A DNA stretch of 64,000 nt from Flavicella sediminum (GTDB lineage Bacteria; Bacteroidota; Bacteroidia; Flavobacteriales; Flavobacteriaceae). How positions within the stretch are numbered: the stretch's first letter is position 1; every line of letters starts with the position of its first letter. A model generated the notes under the pieces. That model was not told the origin of the DNA and searched no databases. It saw nothing but the letters and a program-made list of their open reading frames with translations. The stretch lies in contig NZ_VDET01000002.1 in the NCBI RefSeq assembly GCF_006381105.1, forward strand, positions 775,546-839,545, given 5' to 3'. The position numbers and the translations under genes were made by a program. This document shows positions 51,326 to 60,219 of the stretch, piece by piece.

Positions 51326-53071
51326 TTACATTCTTTCATTCAACTTAACCCATTGTAGATCGTCAAAATAAATAGTTTGCTCTCCTGTTACACCTGGATT
51401 CGAGGCAGGATCAACTTTCAAATGAAATTTAGTACCACCAGCTATATTGGTAACAGTAACTATTCTCGACAGCTCAACCCATTCGCCTCGCTCAATCGTT
51501 GAAACATCCCATTCCATCACTGTAAAAGGACTCGTCAACACATTTGTAAAAGCTTTCATTGTATTTCCATTCTCTAAAAATACTTTATACGAAATCTTAT
51601 ATGTTCCTGCTTCAATTGGAGTAGATTTACCTCCTGGTTTGGCAAAATTAGAACCTTGTAATTGAATTGATTTCTTCAAATCATACGTGTATCTCATACT
51701 AGCCTCTCCAGAAAAAGCAAGCTCTGTTGTTCTACTAAAAATCGGTTCGATTGTAGAACCATTGTCGTCATTAGTATTACCTACCCAATGTCCTAATGCA
51801 AAAGCCGATTTCCAGTTTCCTGCATTCTCATCTTCAAAACTAGCCCAACCCTCTGCTAATATGCTAGCTCCTGCTGCTTGTTTTACAGGTTCTGGTCCAA
51901 AATCTCCCAAATTTCTAGCATCCACTGATTCAATGGTTCCTCCCGCATATGAAATAGTAATTTCATCTGTATTAAACACAGGTTCAGATAAAGTCAACTC
52001 AATAATTGTAGCATCTTCACTATTTATTTCAACCGTTGCCACAGCAATATCCTGATCAAAAGAAGCTGCTTCATTTTTCACATTTACCGTGAATTTATCT
52101 GTTTGACCTACAATTGCTTCCATTTCACCTGTAACTGCGAAAGAAATAACTTGATTTTCGTCCATTTTAACACCTCCGTTGATTACAAAAGGTTTGCTTG
52201 AAGCAATTACCTTTATTTTCAAAGGAATCAACTTCGATGTCTCCTTAGAAGGTCCTACATCATTCGTTCTTTTAGATTCAAACCAAGCCGTATAATTTCC
52301 TAATTTATTGTAAGTAATTTCAGCTTCAAGGTTTCCACTTGTTTCAGGTTTTCCTCCTTCTACATACCATCTTACCGCATCAACTCTTCCTATTGTTGAT
52401 AAATCCTCGAATTTCAACTTTTCACCAGCTTCAATAATCACTTCATCCCAAGATCCCATTTCTTCTACTTTAGGATTATTTCCTTCAGCAATAAAAAGAA
52501 TTTCAGAATATGGATTGCTTTCATCCCAAATTGTAGGTCCTGTAGGATCTGCTGGATTTGGAATATAATTTTGACGATATACCTTTCCAGTAGGAACTGG
52601 GTTTGCGAAAACATCAACCGTAAAAGTTCTATCTACAACCCACTCATCATCAACTTTTACTGACTGAGGTACCGAATCTTGAAAAGAATTCACCAGTTTC
52701 ACCTCTTTAATCCCAGACTCTGTAAACAGCACATTGATCAATTCCTCATTTGAGACTTTTGCATTTGTTGGAAGGATAAATTTTGTATAAATACTATCAT
52801 CTTCTGTAAAATTATTATTTAAAAATTTCGCTGATTCTGGAATTCTCCATTCATGACCAATTGCATTGAATGACAAATCATAAAACCCAATATAAGAGTC
52901 CACATTTATTTGTTTCGTCCCTATTGATGTATTATCTAGAGTAACATAGGATTTAAAACTAGAGAAATCATTATTCCCATCCGTCGAATATGCCTCTGGA
53001 CCTTCTGTACAGCTTGTTATAAACGCAAAGTTTAATAACAATAGAGCTGCTATTACTATTTTGTTTTTCAT
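51326..53071 (-). CDS. Surface glycan-binding lipoprotein with PKD-like and CBM-like domains
   Basis: A 581-residue lipoprotein from the ATG at 53071 (MKNKIVIAALLLLNF, lipobox FITSC), 7 nt after the SusD stop; an in-frame start 42 nt upstream would overlap susD. Residues about 20-190 are beta-rich, about 220-310 resemble a PKD domain (AEITYNKLGNYTAWFES), and the C-terminal part (about 430-581) looks like a CBM jelly-roll (WASFEDENAGNWKSAF, SGEASMRYTYDL, YFDDLQWVKL). It takes the place of SusE/F in the operon and likely binds galactan at the cell surface. Confidence 0.78.
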   Translation of the reverse strand: MKNKIVIAALLLLNFAFITSCTEGPEAYSTDGNNDFSSFKSYVTLDNTSIGTKQINVDSYIGFYDLSFNAIGHEWRIPESAKFLNNNFTEDDSIYTKFILPTNAKVSNEELINVLFTESGIKEVKLVNSFQDSVPQSVKVDDEWVVDRTFTVDVFANPVPTGKVYRQNYIPNPADPTGPTIWDESNPYSEILFIAEGNNPKVEEMGSWDEVIIEAGEKLKFEDLSTIGRVDAVRWYVEGGKPETSGNLEAEITYNKLGNYTAWFESKRTNDVGPSKETSKLIPLKIKVIASSKPFVINGGVKMDENQVISFAVTGEMEAIVGQTDKFTVNVKNEAASFDQDIAVATVEINSEDATIIELTLSEPVFNTDEITISYAGGTIESVDARNLGDFGPEPVKQAAGASILAEGWASFEDENAGNWKSAFALGHWVGNTNDDNGSTIEPIFSRTTELAFSGEASMRYTYDLKKSIQLQGSNFAKPGGKSTPIEAGTYKISYKVFLENGNTMKAFTNVLTSPFTVMEWDVSTIERGEWVELSRIVTVTNIAGGTKFHLKVDPASNPGVTGEQTIYFDDLQWVKLNERM

Positions 53072-53078
53072 AATAATA

Positions 53079-54869
53079 TTATTTATTAATTTCTGAATTA
53101 TACAATACTTCACTTAAAGGAAGCGGCAAATAGGCATGTAAAGTAACATCAAAGTTATCAGCCGCTGCATTGTACTCATTGTTCAAATATTCGCTATTAT
53201 TTCCTATTCCTGGTTTTATCAAACTTGCATTACGACTTGCATTACCACCTTCAGCGGTTGTATATGCATAATTTTCCAATTGAAAGTCTAAAGATGCCAA
53301 ATGCTCAAAACGAGATTTCGTAACTCCCCATCTTCTTAAATCGATAGCTCTTTCTGCGTAGCCCTCTAAAGATAATTCTAATGGTTTTTCTACATACATT
53401 AAATGATTCATTAATGTTTCTTTTGTATGAGCAACTTCGTCGTAATCGAAACCAGCAGGAGAACTCGCAGACTCACCTAACAATTGCAATCCCCATCTTT
53501 TACGAATCTCATTGATATATTCCATTCCTCCGGCTAGGTCTCCAGTTTGTATCAAACATTCTGCATACATTAAATAAGCATCTGCCAAACGATAAACAAC
53601 AACATTTTTCCCCGATTTCCATGCAGTTTCTAACACATCGCTTTCACTAGCCGCTATATCATGATTCGTTAATTTTTTAAAGTTTGAAAACGTTGTATTA
53701 CCAAAACTTATTCCTTTATTGGCAGTTTCATACTGATAATATTCAGATTCTTCATCATTTACCACCGCACACATTTGCGCACATCTTAAAGACACACTAT
53801 TTAAAGTACTCCCTGTATCACCTTTGTAATTACGAGTATCATTCGCATCCATAACTTCACTTGAATAAGCATATGTAATCCAAGAAGATGGTACTACGTA
53901 TGCATTACCTTGTACACTTCCTGTAGGACCAAAATATCTTGACCATCTATGGAAAAAGCTCTCTTCATCCCAAGCGGTTTCTTCTACTTGATGCAATGAA
54001 GAATAATTCAATTCATAGATAGATTCAGAATTATAATCTCCTGCAGATGTGAACAACTGTTTTACATCAGCACCTTGCAACAAACTATAGCCATAAGTAC
54101 CTTGATTATTTACAACATCACCTAAATACAACATTGCTTTTGCATAATCATCTGCTCCTTTTGTATCGGGTGCCGGATTAACATCACTAGCCGTGTACAA
54201 ATAACTCTTACCTAAAACCAATGCTGCCAAACCAGCACTTACCCTTGTCTTTTTTTCTTGAATCGCAGGAAGGTTTTCATACGCGTATTTCAAATCTTCT
54301 CTAAAAAAATCTAATACTTCTTTTGAAGTTGAAAAACCTTTTGAATACTCCTCTTTTCCGATAGGGACAGCATCTCTTAAAATAATTTTACCATTATTAT
54401 AGTTAGAATGTAACCAAAAATGCATCAAACCTCTAAAGAATCGAGCTTCAGCCATTTGTGTTGTCCATCTTTCTTCAGATTTATGTTCCGCATCCAAAGC
54501 ATTTAAACCTTCAATCAACTGATTGGCTCTCCAGATAACCTGATACATTCCTTCCCAGCTTCTTGAAAAGAAAGTTCCACTATTTGAAAATCTTTGTTCG
54601 TGCCAGGTTAAACCAGCTCCATAAGGAGTTCTCCTACTTTTCGGGTATCCAATATCACTTCTCCATGCTTCATAATCAATACCTAAAATGTATTGGTTTA
54701 ATGTCGCTCCGTATACGGCTGTTAATGCCGTTTCCGTTTCCTCTAAATTCGACCAAAATATATCAGCAGATACATTGTTTGGGTTTACTTCATCTAAATA
54801 ACTTTCACAAGATTGAAAAGATCCCATCAAAATAGTTAGTCCAAGTATGTATTTTATATAGTTTTTCAT
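53079..54869 (-). CDS. SusD-like nutrient-binding outer membrane lipoprotein
   Basis: A 596-residue RagB/SusD protein with lipobox SFQSC (Cys21). It has the family pattern: ESYLDEVNPNNVS, EETETALTAVYGA, MAEARFFRGLMHFWLHSNY, VLGKSYLYTA, RLADAYLMYAECLIQTGD, LSLEGYAERAIDLRRWG and the C-terminal YLPLPLSEV. It caps the SusC barrel and binds the target glycan. It follows susC by 10 nt. Confidence 0.96.
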   Translation of the reverse strand: MKNYIKYILGLTILMGSFQSCESYLDEVNPNNVSADIFWSNLEETETALTAVYGATLNQYILGIDYEAWRSDIGYPKSRRTPYGAGLTWHEQRFSNSGTFFSRSWEGMYQVIWRANQLIEGLNALDAEHKSEERWTTQMAEARFFRGLMHFWLHSNYNNGKIILRDAVPIGKEEYSKGFSTSKEVLDFFREDLKYAYENLPAIQEKKTRVSAGLAALVLGKSYLYTASDVNPAPDTKGADDYAKAMLYLGDVVNNQGTYGYSLLQGADVKQLFTSAGDYNSESIYELNYSSLHQVEETAWDEESFFHRWSRYFGPTGSVQGNAYVVPSSWITYAYSSEVMDANDTRNYKGDTGSTLNSVSLRCAQMCAVVNDEESEYYQYETANKGISFGNTTFSNFKKLTNHDIAASESDVLETAWKSGKNVVVYRLADAYLMYAECLIQTGDLAGGMEYINEIRKRWGLQLLGESASSPAGFDYDEVAHTKETLMNHLMYVEKPLELSLEGYAERAIDLRRWGVTKSRFEHLASLDFQLENYAYTTAEGGNASRNASLIKPGIGNNSEYLNNEYNAAADNFDVTLHAYLPLPLSEVLYNSEINK

Positions 54870-54879
54870 TTTATTCTTT

Positions 54880-57800
54880 TTAAAATTTAAGATTTAAACC
54901 TAAAGTATACAATGCCGTTACGGGATATCTTGAAACATCAAGTCCTCTTCTGGTTACATTTCCTCCAACTTCAGGATCATAACCTGAATAATTTGTAAAC
55001 GTCAATGGATTTTGAGCCGTTAAAAATAATCTTAAACTAGTAGCTCCCATTTTTTCACATACATTCTTCGGAATTGAATACCCCATCGTTACTAATTTCA
55101 ACCTAAGATAATCTCCATTTTCTAACCAATAATCTGTACTTCCTATATAATTAAAAGAACCTTCTTTTAGTCCTCCCCTATTTAATGGAATATTCGATGT
55201 AGGGTTGTCTACCGACCACTGATTTACTAAATCTTTATGTCTTCCATAAGTATAGGCAGCAGCTTTGTTTCCATTCATCAACTCAGCCCCAACGGTACCA
55301 TACCAATTTGTTGAAACATCAAAGTTTTTATAACTCCATCGTAAATTGATACCGTATTCAAAATCTGGTAATGCGCTCCCTAGATAATGCCTATCCGCAT
55401 CATCAATATCACCTGATTCGTCATGATCCACGAAGATCAAATCTCCTAGTTTTGCATTTACTCTCGAAGGAAATTTTTGATACTCCGCTAACTGCTCTTC
55501 CGTTTTAATAACTCCATTTGTCTCATACAAGAAAAACGACCCTATTTCATAGCCCTCTGCCAATACTGTTGTAATCGAACCTGGATCTCCAGAAATTAGA
55601 GTTGAATTTGCATTATTGATAACCGTAGAACCTGCTGTTTTTGTTATTTCATTTACATTCTTTGAAAAAGTACCTCTAAGATCTAACCTACTTTTTCCAA
55701 TTTTCGCTCTATATCTTCCTGCTATCTCTAATCCTTTATTTGTCATATTTCCAATGTTTAAAACAACATTTGGACTGTAATATGCTCCTGCTGAACCTGG
55801 CAATCTATCTGGGAATAACATATCTTTATTACGTGCATCGTAGTAATCTACACTTACAGAAAATTTATTTTTCAAGAAAGCCAAATCAACCCCTATATTT
55901 GTTTCTGTTTTTGTTTCCCAAATTAAATCTGCTGTAGCGTAACTTTTGACTGCATTACCATAACTCACATTTGCATCATTTTCATCAAAAATATAATCCA
56001 TAGAAGAATCTACTCCTGAAGAAAAACTATATGGCGTTATTCTGTTGTTTCCAACTGTACCTCTACTAATTCTAAATTTAAAGTTATTTACAACCGACTT
56101 GTGGTTGCTCCAAAAATCTTCATCTGAAATATTCCACGCAAAAGATACCGACGGGAAAGTCCCCCATTTATATCCTGTTCCAAATTTTGAAGAACCATCT
56201 CTACGAACCAATCCAGAGAATAGATATTTACCTTTATAATCGTAAGTAATTCTCCCCAAAACACCAATTAAAGTGTTATCAAAGTTTGCTCCATTAGAGA
56301 CACTTGGATTGATGGTAGCCCCGTTAAGAACCGAAATATTATTATTAGCAACTCCTTCTTGGCGTGCTTGAATAGATTCTTGGCCTTCTTCTTTTATAGC
56401 AAATGTTGTTTGCGCACCTATGTTATGATCTCCAAATTTTTTTTTGTATCTCAAACTAAAATCAGAAGACAAAGTTGTTATTCTTCCGGTGTTTACTTGT
56501 ACAAAACTTTTCGTTGGATCTACCTCACTTGTATTATCTGTCAAGTCAATTACCGTATATTTTGGTGTAAACTGATTTCTAACATCCGCTGTTATTGCTG
56601 TACCAACAGTAGCTACTGCAGTTAAATTCTCACCAAAATTTCTAGTCACACTTAAACTTGCATTAATTCGATCTCGAGTACTATTGTCTTTTTTCTTTAG
56701 TGCTCTGGCTAAAATATCCAAAGGTGTTGTAACACCTCCATTACCATTTGTATAAACTACGTCCGAATCAGGGTCTACAATTGGGTAATAAGGCGTATAT
56801 CTTAACGCATTCACAATTAGCCCGTTACTTGATCTTTCTCTTTTCTCGGTAGTAAAGGCCAAACTTGTATTAATTTTCCAATTATCAGTAGTATAACTTG
56901 TTGTAGTTCTACCATTAATTCTTCTAAAACCAGAATTAATTAAAGTACCCTGTTGTTCGAAATAACCTACAACTGCATTGTATGAGAAGTTTTTTGTTCC
57001 ACCAGTTACATTTAATGTGTGTTGTTTTGTATCGGCATTATTTATTAAAACATAGCCGTCAAAAGTATTGTTATTATTAATCCAATTTGCGTTTCTCACT
57101 GGCCCAGGAACAAATGGTGTTGCTCCATTTTCATACCTTGTTGTTGCATAAAACAATGATTCTTTGGTGTCCATTAATTGGATTCCATCCCTCAAAGTCT
57201 GTACTCCATAAGTAGTATTTAATGTTACACTCATTTTCCCTTCTTTACCTCTTTTGGTTGTAATTAATATTACACCTCCGGCTCCTTCTGATCCATATAT
57301 TGCTGCCGATGCTGCATCTTTTAACACATCAATACTTTGAATTTCATTTGGACTCAATCCTGGATTTCCTTGTTGTGCAATACCATCAACTACAAACAAT
57401 GGTTCGTTTGAACCTACTAAAGAAGTTACACCACGAATTTGAATACTCGCTTGTTCTCCTGGTTCTCCACTTGCTGCAGTAATATTTACTCCAGAAACTT
57501 GACCTTGTAAAGCTGATGCTAAATCTGGTGTTACAAAAGCTTCAATTTGCTCAGCCTTTACTTGTGCAACAGCACCTGTTAATTCTTTCTTTTTTACAGT
57601 TCCATATCCTACTACGACTACTTCTTCCAATTCATCTACAGATGATTTAAGCAAAATAGCCATGGTTGCACTTGTTACTTTTACCTCTTGTGGCTCCATA
57701 CCTACATAGTTAAATGTAAGGGTAGCTCCCATTTCTGTTTTGATAGAAAATAGACCATCAAAATCTGAACTTGTTCCTTTTTGTGTACCTTTTATTAAAA

Positions 57801-57966
57801 TAGTAACTCCTGGAATAGGTAAGGCATCACTATCACCAATTACCGTTCCGGTAACTGTAATTTGATTTTGTTGTGCATTTGCATTGAAACACAACAGACT
57901 TAAAATAGCTACAAGTAGAAACCTACTCATAGTTATTTTACATCTAAATAAATTTTGTTTTTTCAT
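54880..57966 (-). CDS. SusC-like TonB-dependent outer membrane transporter
   Basis: A 1028-residue TonB-dependent transporter. Signal peptide ends NANAQ (about residue 32), then a carboxypeptidase-regulatory-like domain (about 35-115: VTGTVIGDSDALPIPGVTIL) and the plug (VVVVGYGTVKKKELTGAV, VSGVNITAASGEPGEQASIQ, PLFVVDGIAQQG), followed by the beta-barrel ending TALYTLGLNLKF. It imports oligosaccharides with SusD. First gene of the operon; the leader (57967-58110) has TAGTATTTG about 70 nt upstream, one base longer than the -7 consensus. Confidence 0.96.
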   Translation of the reverse strand: MKKQNLFRCKITMSRFLLVAILSLLCFNANAQQNQITVTGTVIGDSDALPIPGVTILIKGTQKGTSSDFDGLFSIKTEMGATLTFNYVGMEPQEVKVTSATMAILLKSSVDELEEVVVVGYGTVKKKELTGAVAQVKAEQIEAFVTPDLASALQGQVSGVNITAASGEPGEQASIQIRGVTSLVGSNEPLFVVDGIAQQGNPGLSPNEIQSIDVLKDAASAAIYGSEGAGGVILITTKRGKEGKMSVTLNTTYGVQTLRDGIQLMDTKESLFYATTRYENGATPFVPGPVRNANWINNNNTFDGYVLINNADTKQHTLNVTGGTKNFSYNAVVGYFEQQGTLINSGFRRINGRTTTSYTTDNWKINTSLAFTTEKRERSSNGLIVNALRYTPYYPIVDPDSDVVYTNGNGGVTTPLDILARALKKKDNSTRDRINASLSVTRNFGENLTAVATVGTAITADVRNQFTPKYTVIDLTDNTSEVDPTKSFVQVNTGRITTLSSDFSLRYKKKFGDHNIGAQTTFAIKEEGQESIQARQEGVANNNISVLNGATINPSVSNGANFDNTLIGVLGRITYDYKGKYLFSGLVRRDGSSKFGTGYKWGTFPSVSFAWNISDEDFWSNHKSVVNNFKFRISRGTVGNNRITPYSFSSGVDSSMDYIFDENDANVSYGNAVKSYATADLIWETKTETNIGVDLAFLKNKFSVSVDYYDARNKDMLFPDRLPGSAGAYYSPNVVLNIGNMTNKGLEIAGRYRAKIGKSRLDLRGTFSKNVNEITKTAGSTVINNANSTLISGDPGSITTVLAEGYEIGSFFLYETNGVIKTEEQLAEYQKFPSRVNAKLGDLIFVDHDESGDIDDADRHYLGSALPDFEYGINLRWSYKNFDVSTNWYGTVGAELMNGNKAAAYTYGRHKDLVNQWSVDNPTSNIPLNRGGLKEGSFNYIGSTDYWLENGDYLRLKLVTMGYSIPKNVCEKMGATSLRLFLTAQNPLTFTNYSGYDPEVGGNVTRRGLDVSRYPVTALYTLGLNLKF

Positions 57967-58110
57967 TTTAGTGGTTTTGGTTGTTTATTGGATTGTTCAT
58001 GTAATTCTTCCATTGAATTACATCAAATACTATTATTCACTTTTTGTTAGTTTAAGTTTTTAATTCCATATCGCGTTCATTTTTAGTTTGCATTAGTTTA
58101 GTTATTTCGT

Positions 58111-60009
58111 TTATTTGAATTTTATTTTCTCCATATCAGAAGCTGTTTCTATGATGGTATTGGCTTTACCTTTGTACTTGTTTTTCTTAAAAACCACATT
58201 TTTAGAGGATTTTATTTTTATGGCAGGATTGTTAGAAAACAACATTGGAAAAGTACCTGAATTGGTAATTTTATTTCCTTTGATCACTAGGCCGTCTGTA
58301 TTTGCTATTTCCAAAATTAAATTGTCAAACTGATGGAAGGTATTGTTGCTTATTTCCACGTTTTTGAACGCAATATTTTCATTATCATCATCGGTTACAA
58401 AACGAATAACACCTCTGTCAAATCCACTATGCTGACAATCTTGAAAGGTATTATTGCTAATCGTTAAGTTTGCTGCATTTCCAGATTCAAACCAATGCCC
58501 GCTTTCTACAGGAATAAGAATTGCTTCCATTTCTGTATGAAAATAATTATTTCTGATGATGGTACTTTTGGGGTTAGATATTAAAAGTCCGCGAGCACGA
58601 TTATTACTAATCACACAATTTTCTACCAATAAATCAGGATAAGCATCTAAGTTTTCAATCAAATCGCCAGCTTTTACTTTACTTGGCAATTTTTCATTGA
58701 AAGTAATTATATGATAGCGTCCGTTTATTTTTTGAACACTTTTAATGGTTAATTTTCTATAAGAGAAAAAAGAATCACTCAATCGAACCAATCCTATAGT
58801 ATCCTCTGTATCACCAATTTGAAAACCTTGTTGTTGCGAATGCCCCATTCGCACACCCAAAGTATATTCATCTAAAACATCAACTACTTCTTGGTACGTT
58901 CCGTGTACATTGGTTGCATCATCTAACTGGTTATTAAAAGTACAATTTTTCAATTCTACTTTCCCTCTACAGCCCACAAAATGTGTAGCATCTGCACTGG
59001 TAGAAACCATTCTTCCTTTTGAAGGTTTTACATGAAATCCATCCAAAATAAGGTCTGCTGAATTTTCGGCGATTAGCCCCATTCCACCTGCATGGTGTAC
59101 GGTAACATTATTGGCATTAAAACCACTGGTATGTGTAACTCTGAAAGCAGGTGCCAATCTGTTTATACTTTGATCTCCTTTAGAGGTTAGCACCATTCCT
59201 AAAGGCGGCATTTTTTTTCTATGTCCATAAAAACGAACAAGACCCGGTTTTAGTTGCTCAACTTTTAAGGTATTTTGAACTCCTAATACTTTTTGAGATT
59301 TAGAACGATGGTCAATTTTATATTTATAGTATATCGATTTTATATTATTCTGAACAGCATTTTTCTTTCCGTTGGAAATATTTGTATACGATTCAGTATC
59401 AAAAGCTATAGCTTTTCTTATTGGATCATATAATATTGTTTGTCCTAAAGTATGCTCATAATATTCCTTTACAAAAACAATTTGTCCATTTCTAATTTCA
59501 TAGGGATAGTCGTCAGAGATTTGCAAATCGAAAGTTTTCTTTTTTTCATCTCTTGCAACCACCAATCCTTCACTGTGAAAAGCCATGGCCCAATCTACAG
59601 TAACATTTTTTATAGAAATATTAGTAGAATGATCTATTAAAAAAGGAATCATTCTACCATGAAAAACAAAGGTTGACCCTTGCCCATCGATGGTTAAATT
59701 CTTAAAATTAAAAATCGGAAATGCCGTACGCACCATCACATCATCATGGTTAGAGATGTAACAGAACTTCTCTAATCCTTTGTCTGGATAAAAATGATAA
59801 ATTCCTTTTTCAAAAGAAATTTTTGAAAGCGGTTCTTTATCTGCCAACAATATTCTTTTCAAAACAGCCGGAGTTGCATCATCTACAATACTCTTTGTAA
59901 ATATAGCAGTGCTTGAAACATTAGATTGACCGAAAGAAATGGCAACACTACACAAAACAGCCAAAAAGGTAAGTCTTATTGCTTTGATAGACATTTGATT
60001 TTTAGACAT
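58111..60009 (-). CDS. GH110-like alpha-1,3-galactosidase (parallel beta-helix)
   Basis: A 632-residue exported protein from the ATG at 60009 (MSKNQMSIKA; signal peptide ends ISFGQ); an upstream in-frame start adds 43 residues without a signal. The N-terminal helix has YISNHDD, TAFPIFNFKNLTIDGQGSTF, VFHGRMIPFLI and NISIKNVTVDW, and the core has SADATHFVGCRG (Asp340) and LDDATNVHG (Asp363, Asp364), the conserved acidic GH110 regions. The later part has PbH1 beta-helix repeats (ISNNRARGLLISNPKSTII). GH110 enzymes cleave terminal alpha-1,3-linked galactose, from blood group B or, in marine members, galactan fragments. Between SusC and GH2 genes. Confidence 0.88.
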   Translation of the reverse strand: MSKNQMSIKAIRLTFLAVLCSVAISFGQSNVSSTAIFTKSIVDDATPAVLKRILLADKEPLSKISFEKGIYHFYPDKGLEKFCYISNHDDVMVRTAFPIFNFKNLTIDGQGSTFVFHGRMIPFLIDHSTNISIKNVTVDWAMAFHSEGLVVARDEKKKTFDLQISDDYPYEIRNGQIVFVKEYYEHTLGQTILYDPIRKAIAFDTESYTNISNGKKNAVQNNIKSIYYKYKIDHRSKSQKVLGVQNTLKVEQLKPGLVRFYGHRKKMPPLGMVLTSKGDQSINRLAPAFRVTHTSGFNANNVTVHHAGGMGLIAENSADLILDGFHVKPSKGRMVSTSADATHFVGCRGKVELKNCTFNNQLDDATNVHGTYQEVVDVLDEYTLGVRMGHSQQQGFQIGDTEDTIGLVRLSDSFFSYRKLTIKSVQKINGRYHIITFNEKLPSKVKAGDLIENLDAYPDLLVENCVISNNRARGLLISNPKSTIIRNNYFHTEMEAILIPVESGHWFESGNAANLTISNNTFQDCQHSGFDRGVIRFVTDDDNENIAFKNVEISNNTFHQFDNLILEIANTDGLVIKGNKITNSGTFPMLFSNNPAIKIKSSKNVVFKKNKYKGKANTIIETASDMEKIKFK

Positions 60010-60163
60010 AAAAATTATCATATTAAGTATTGATTGGAATACAAAATTGATTTTTTTTAAGTCTATTGCTATACAGAAGCGTACATCAAATGTGTTTAAC
60101 AGTAAAAAAAACGTTGAATTATAACTAATTCTTAACATTTTTATCCCTTATTTTATCCTAACT

Positions 60164-60203
60164 AAAAATCCTTGTCACATTAATGTAACAAGGATTTTTT
60201 TAT
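60164..60203 (-). terminator. Rho-independent terminator of the GH2 gene
   Basis: AAAAATCCTTGT / ACAAGGATTTTT arms with an inner near-palindrome, T-runs on both sides, starting about 17 nt past the GH2 stop. Confidence 0.88.
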
Positions 60204-60219
60204 ACCAATACGAAGCTTT

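Noticed and set aside
60010-60138. N-terminal extension of the GH110 gene
   Set aside because: It is not signal-like; the later Met gives a good signal peptide.
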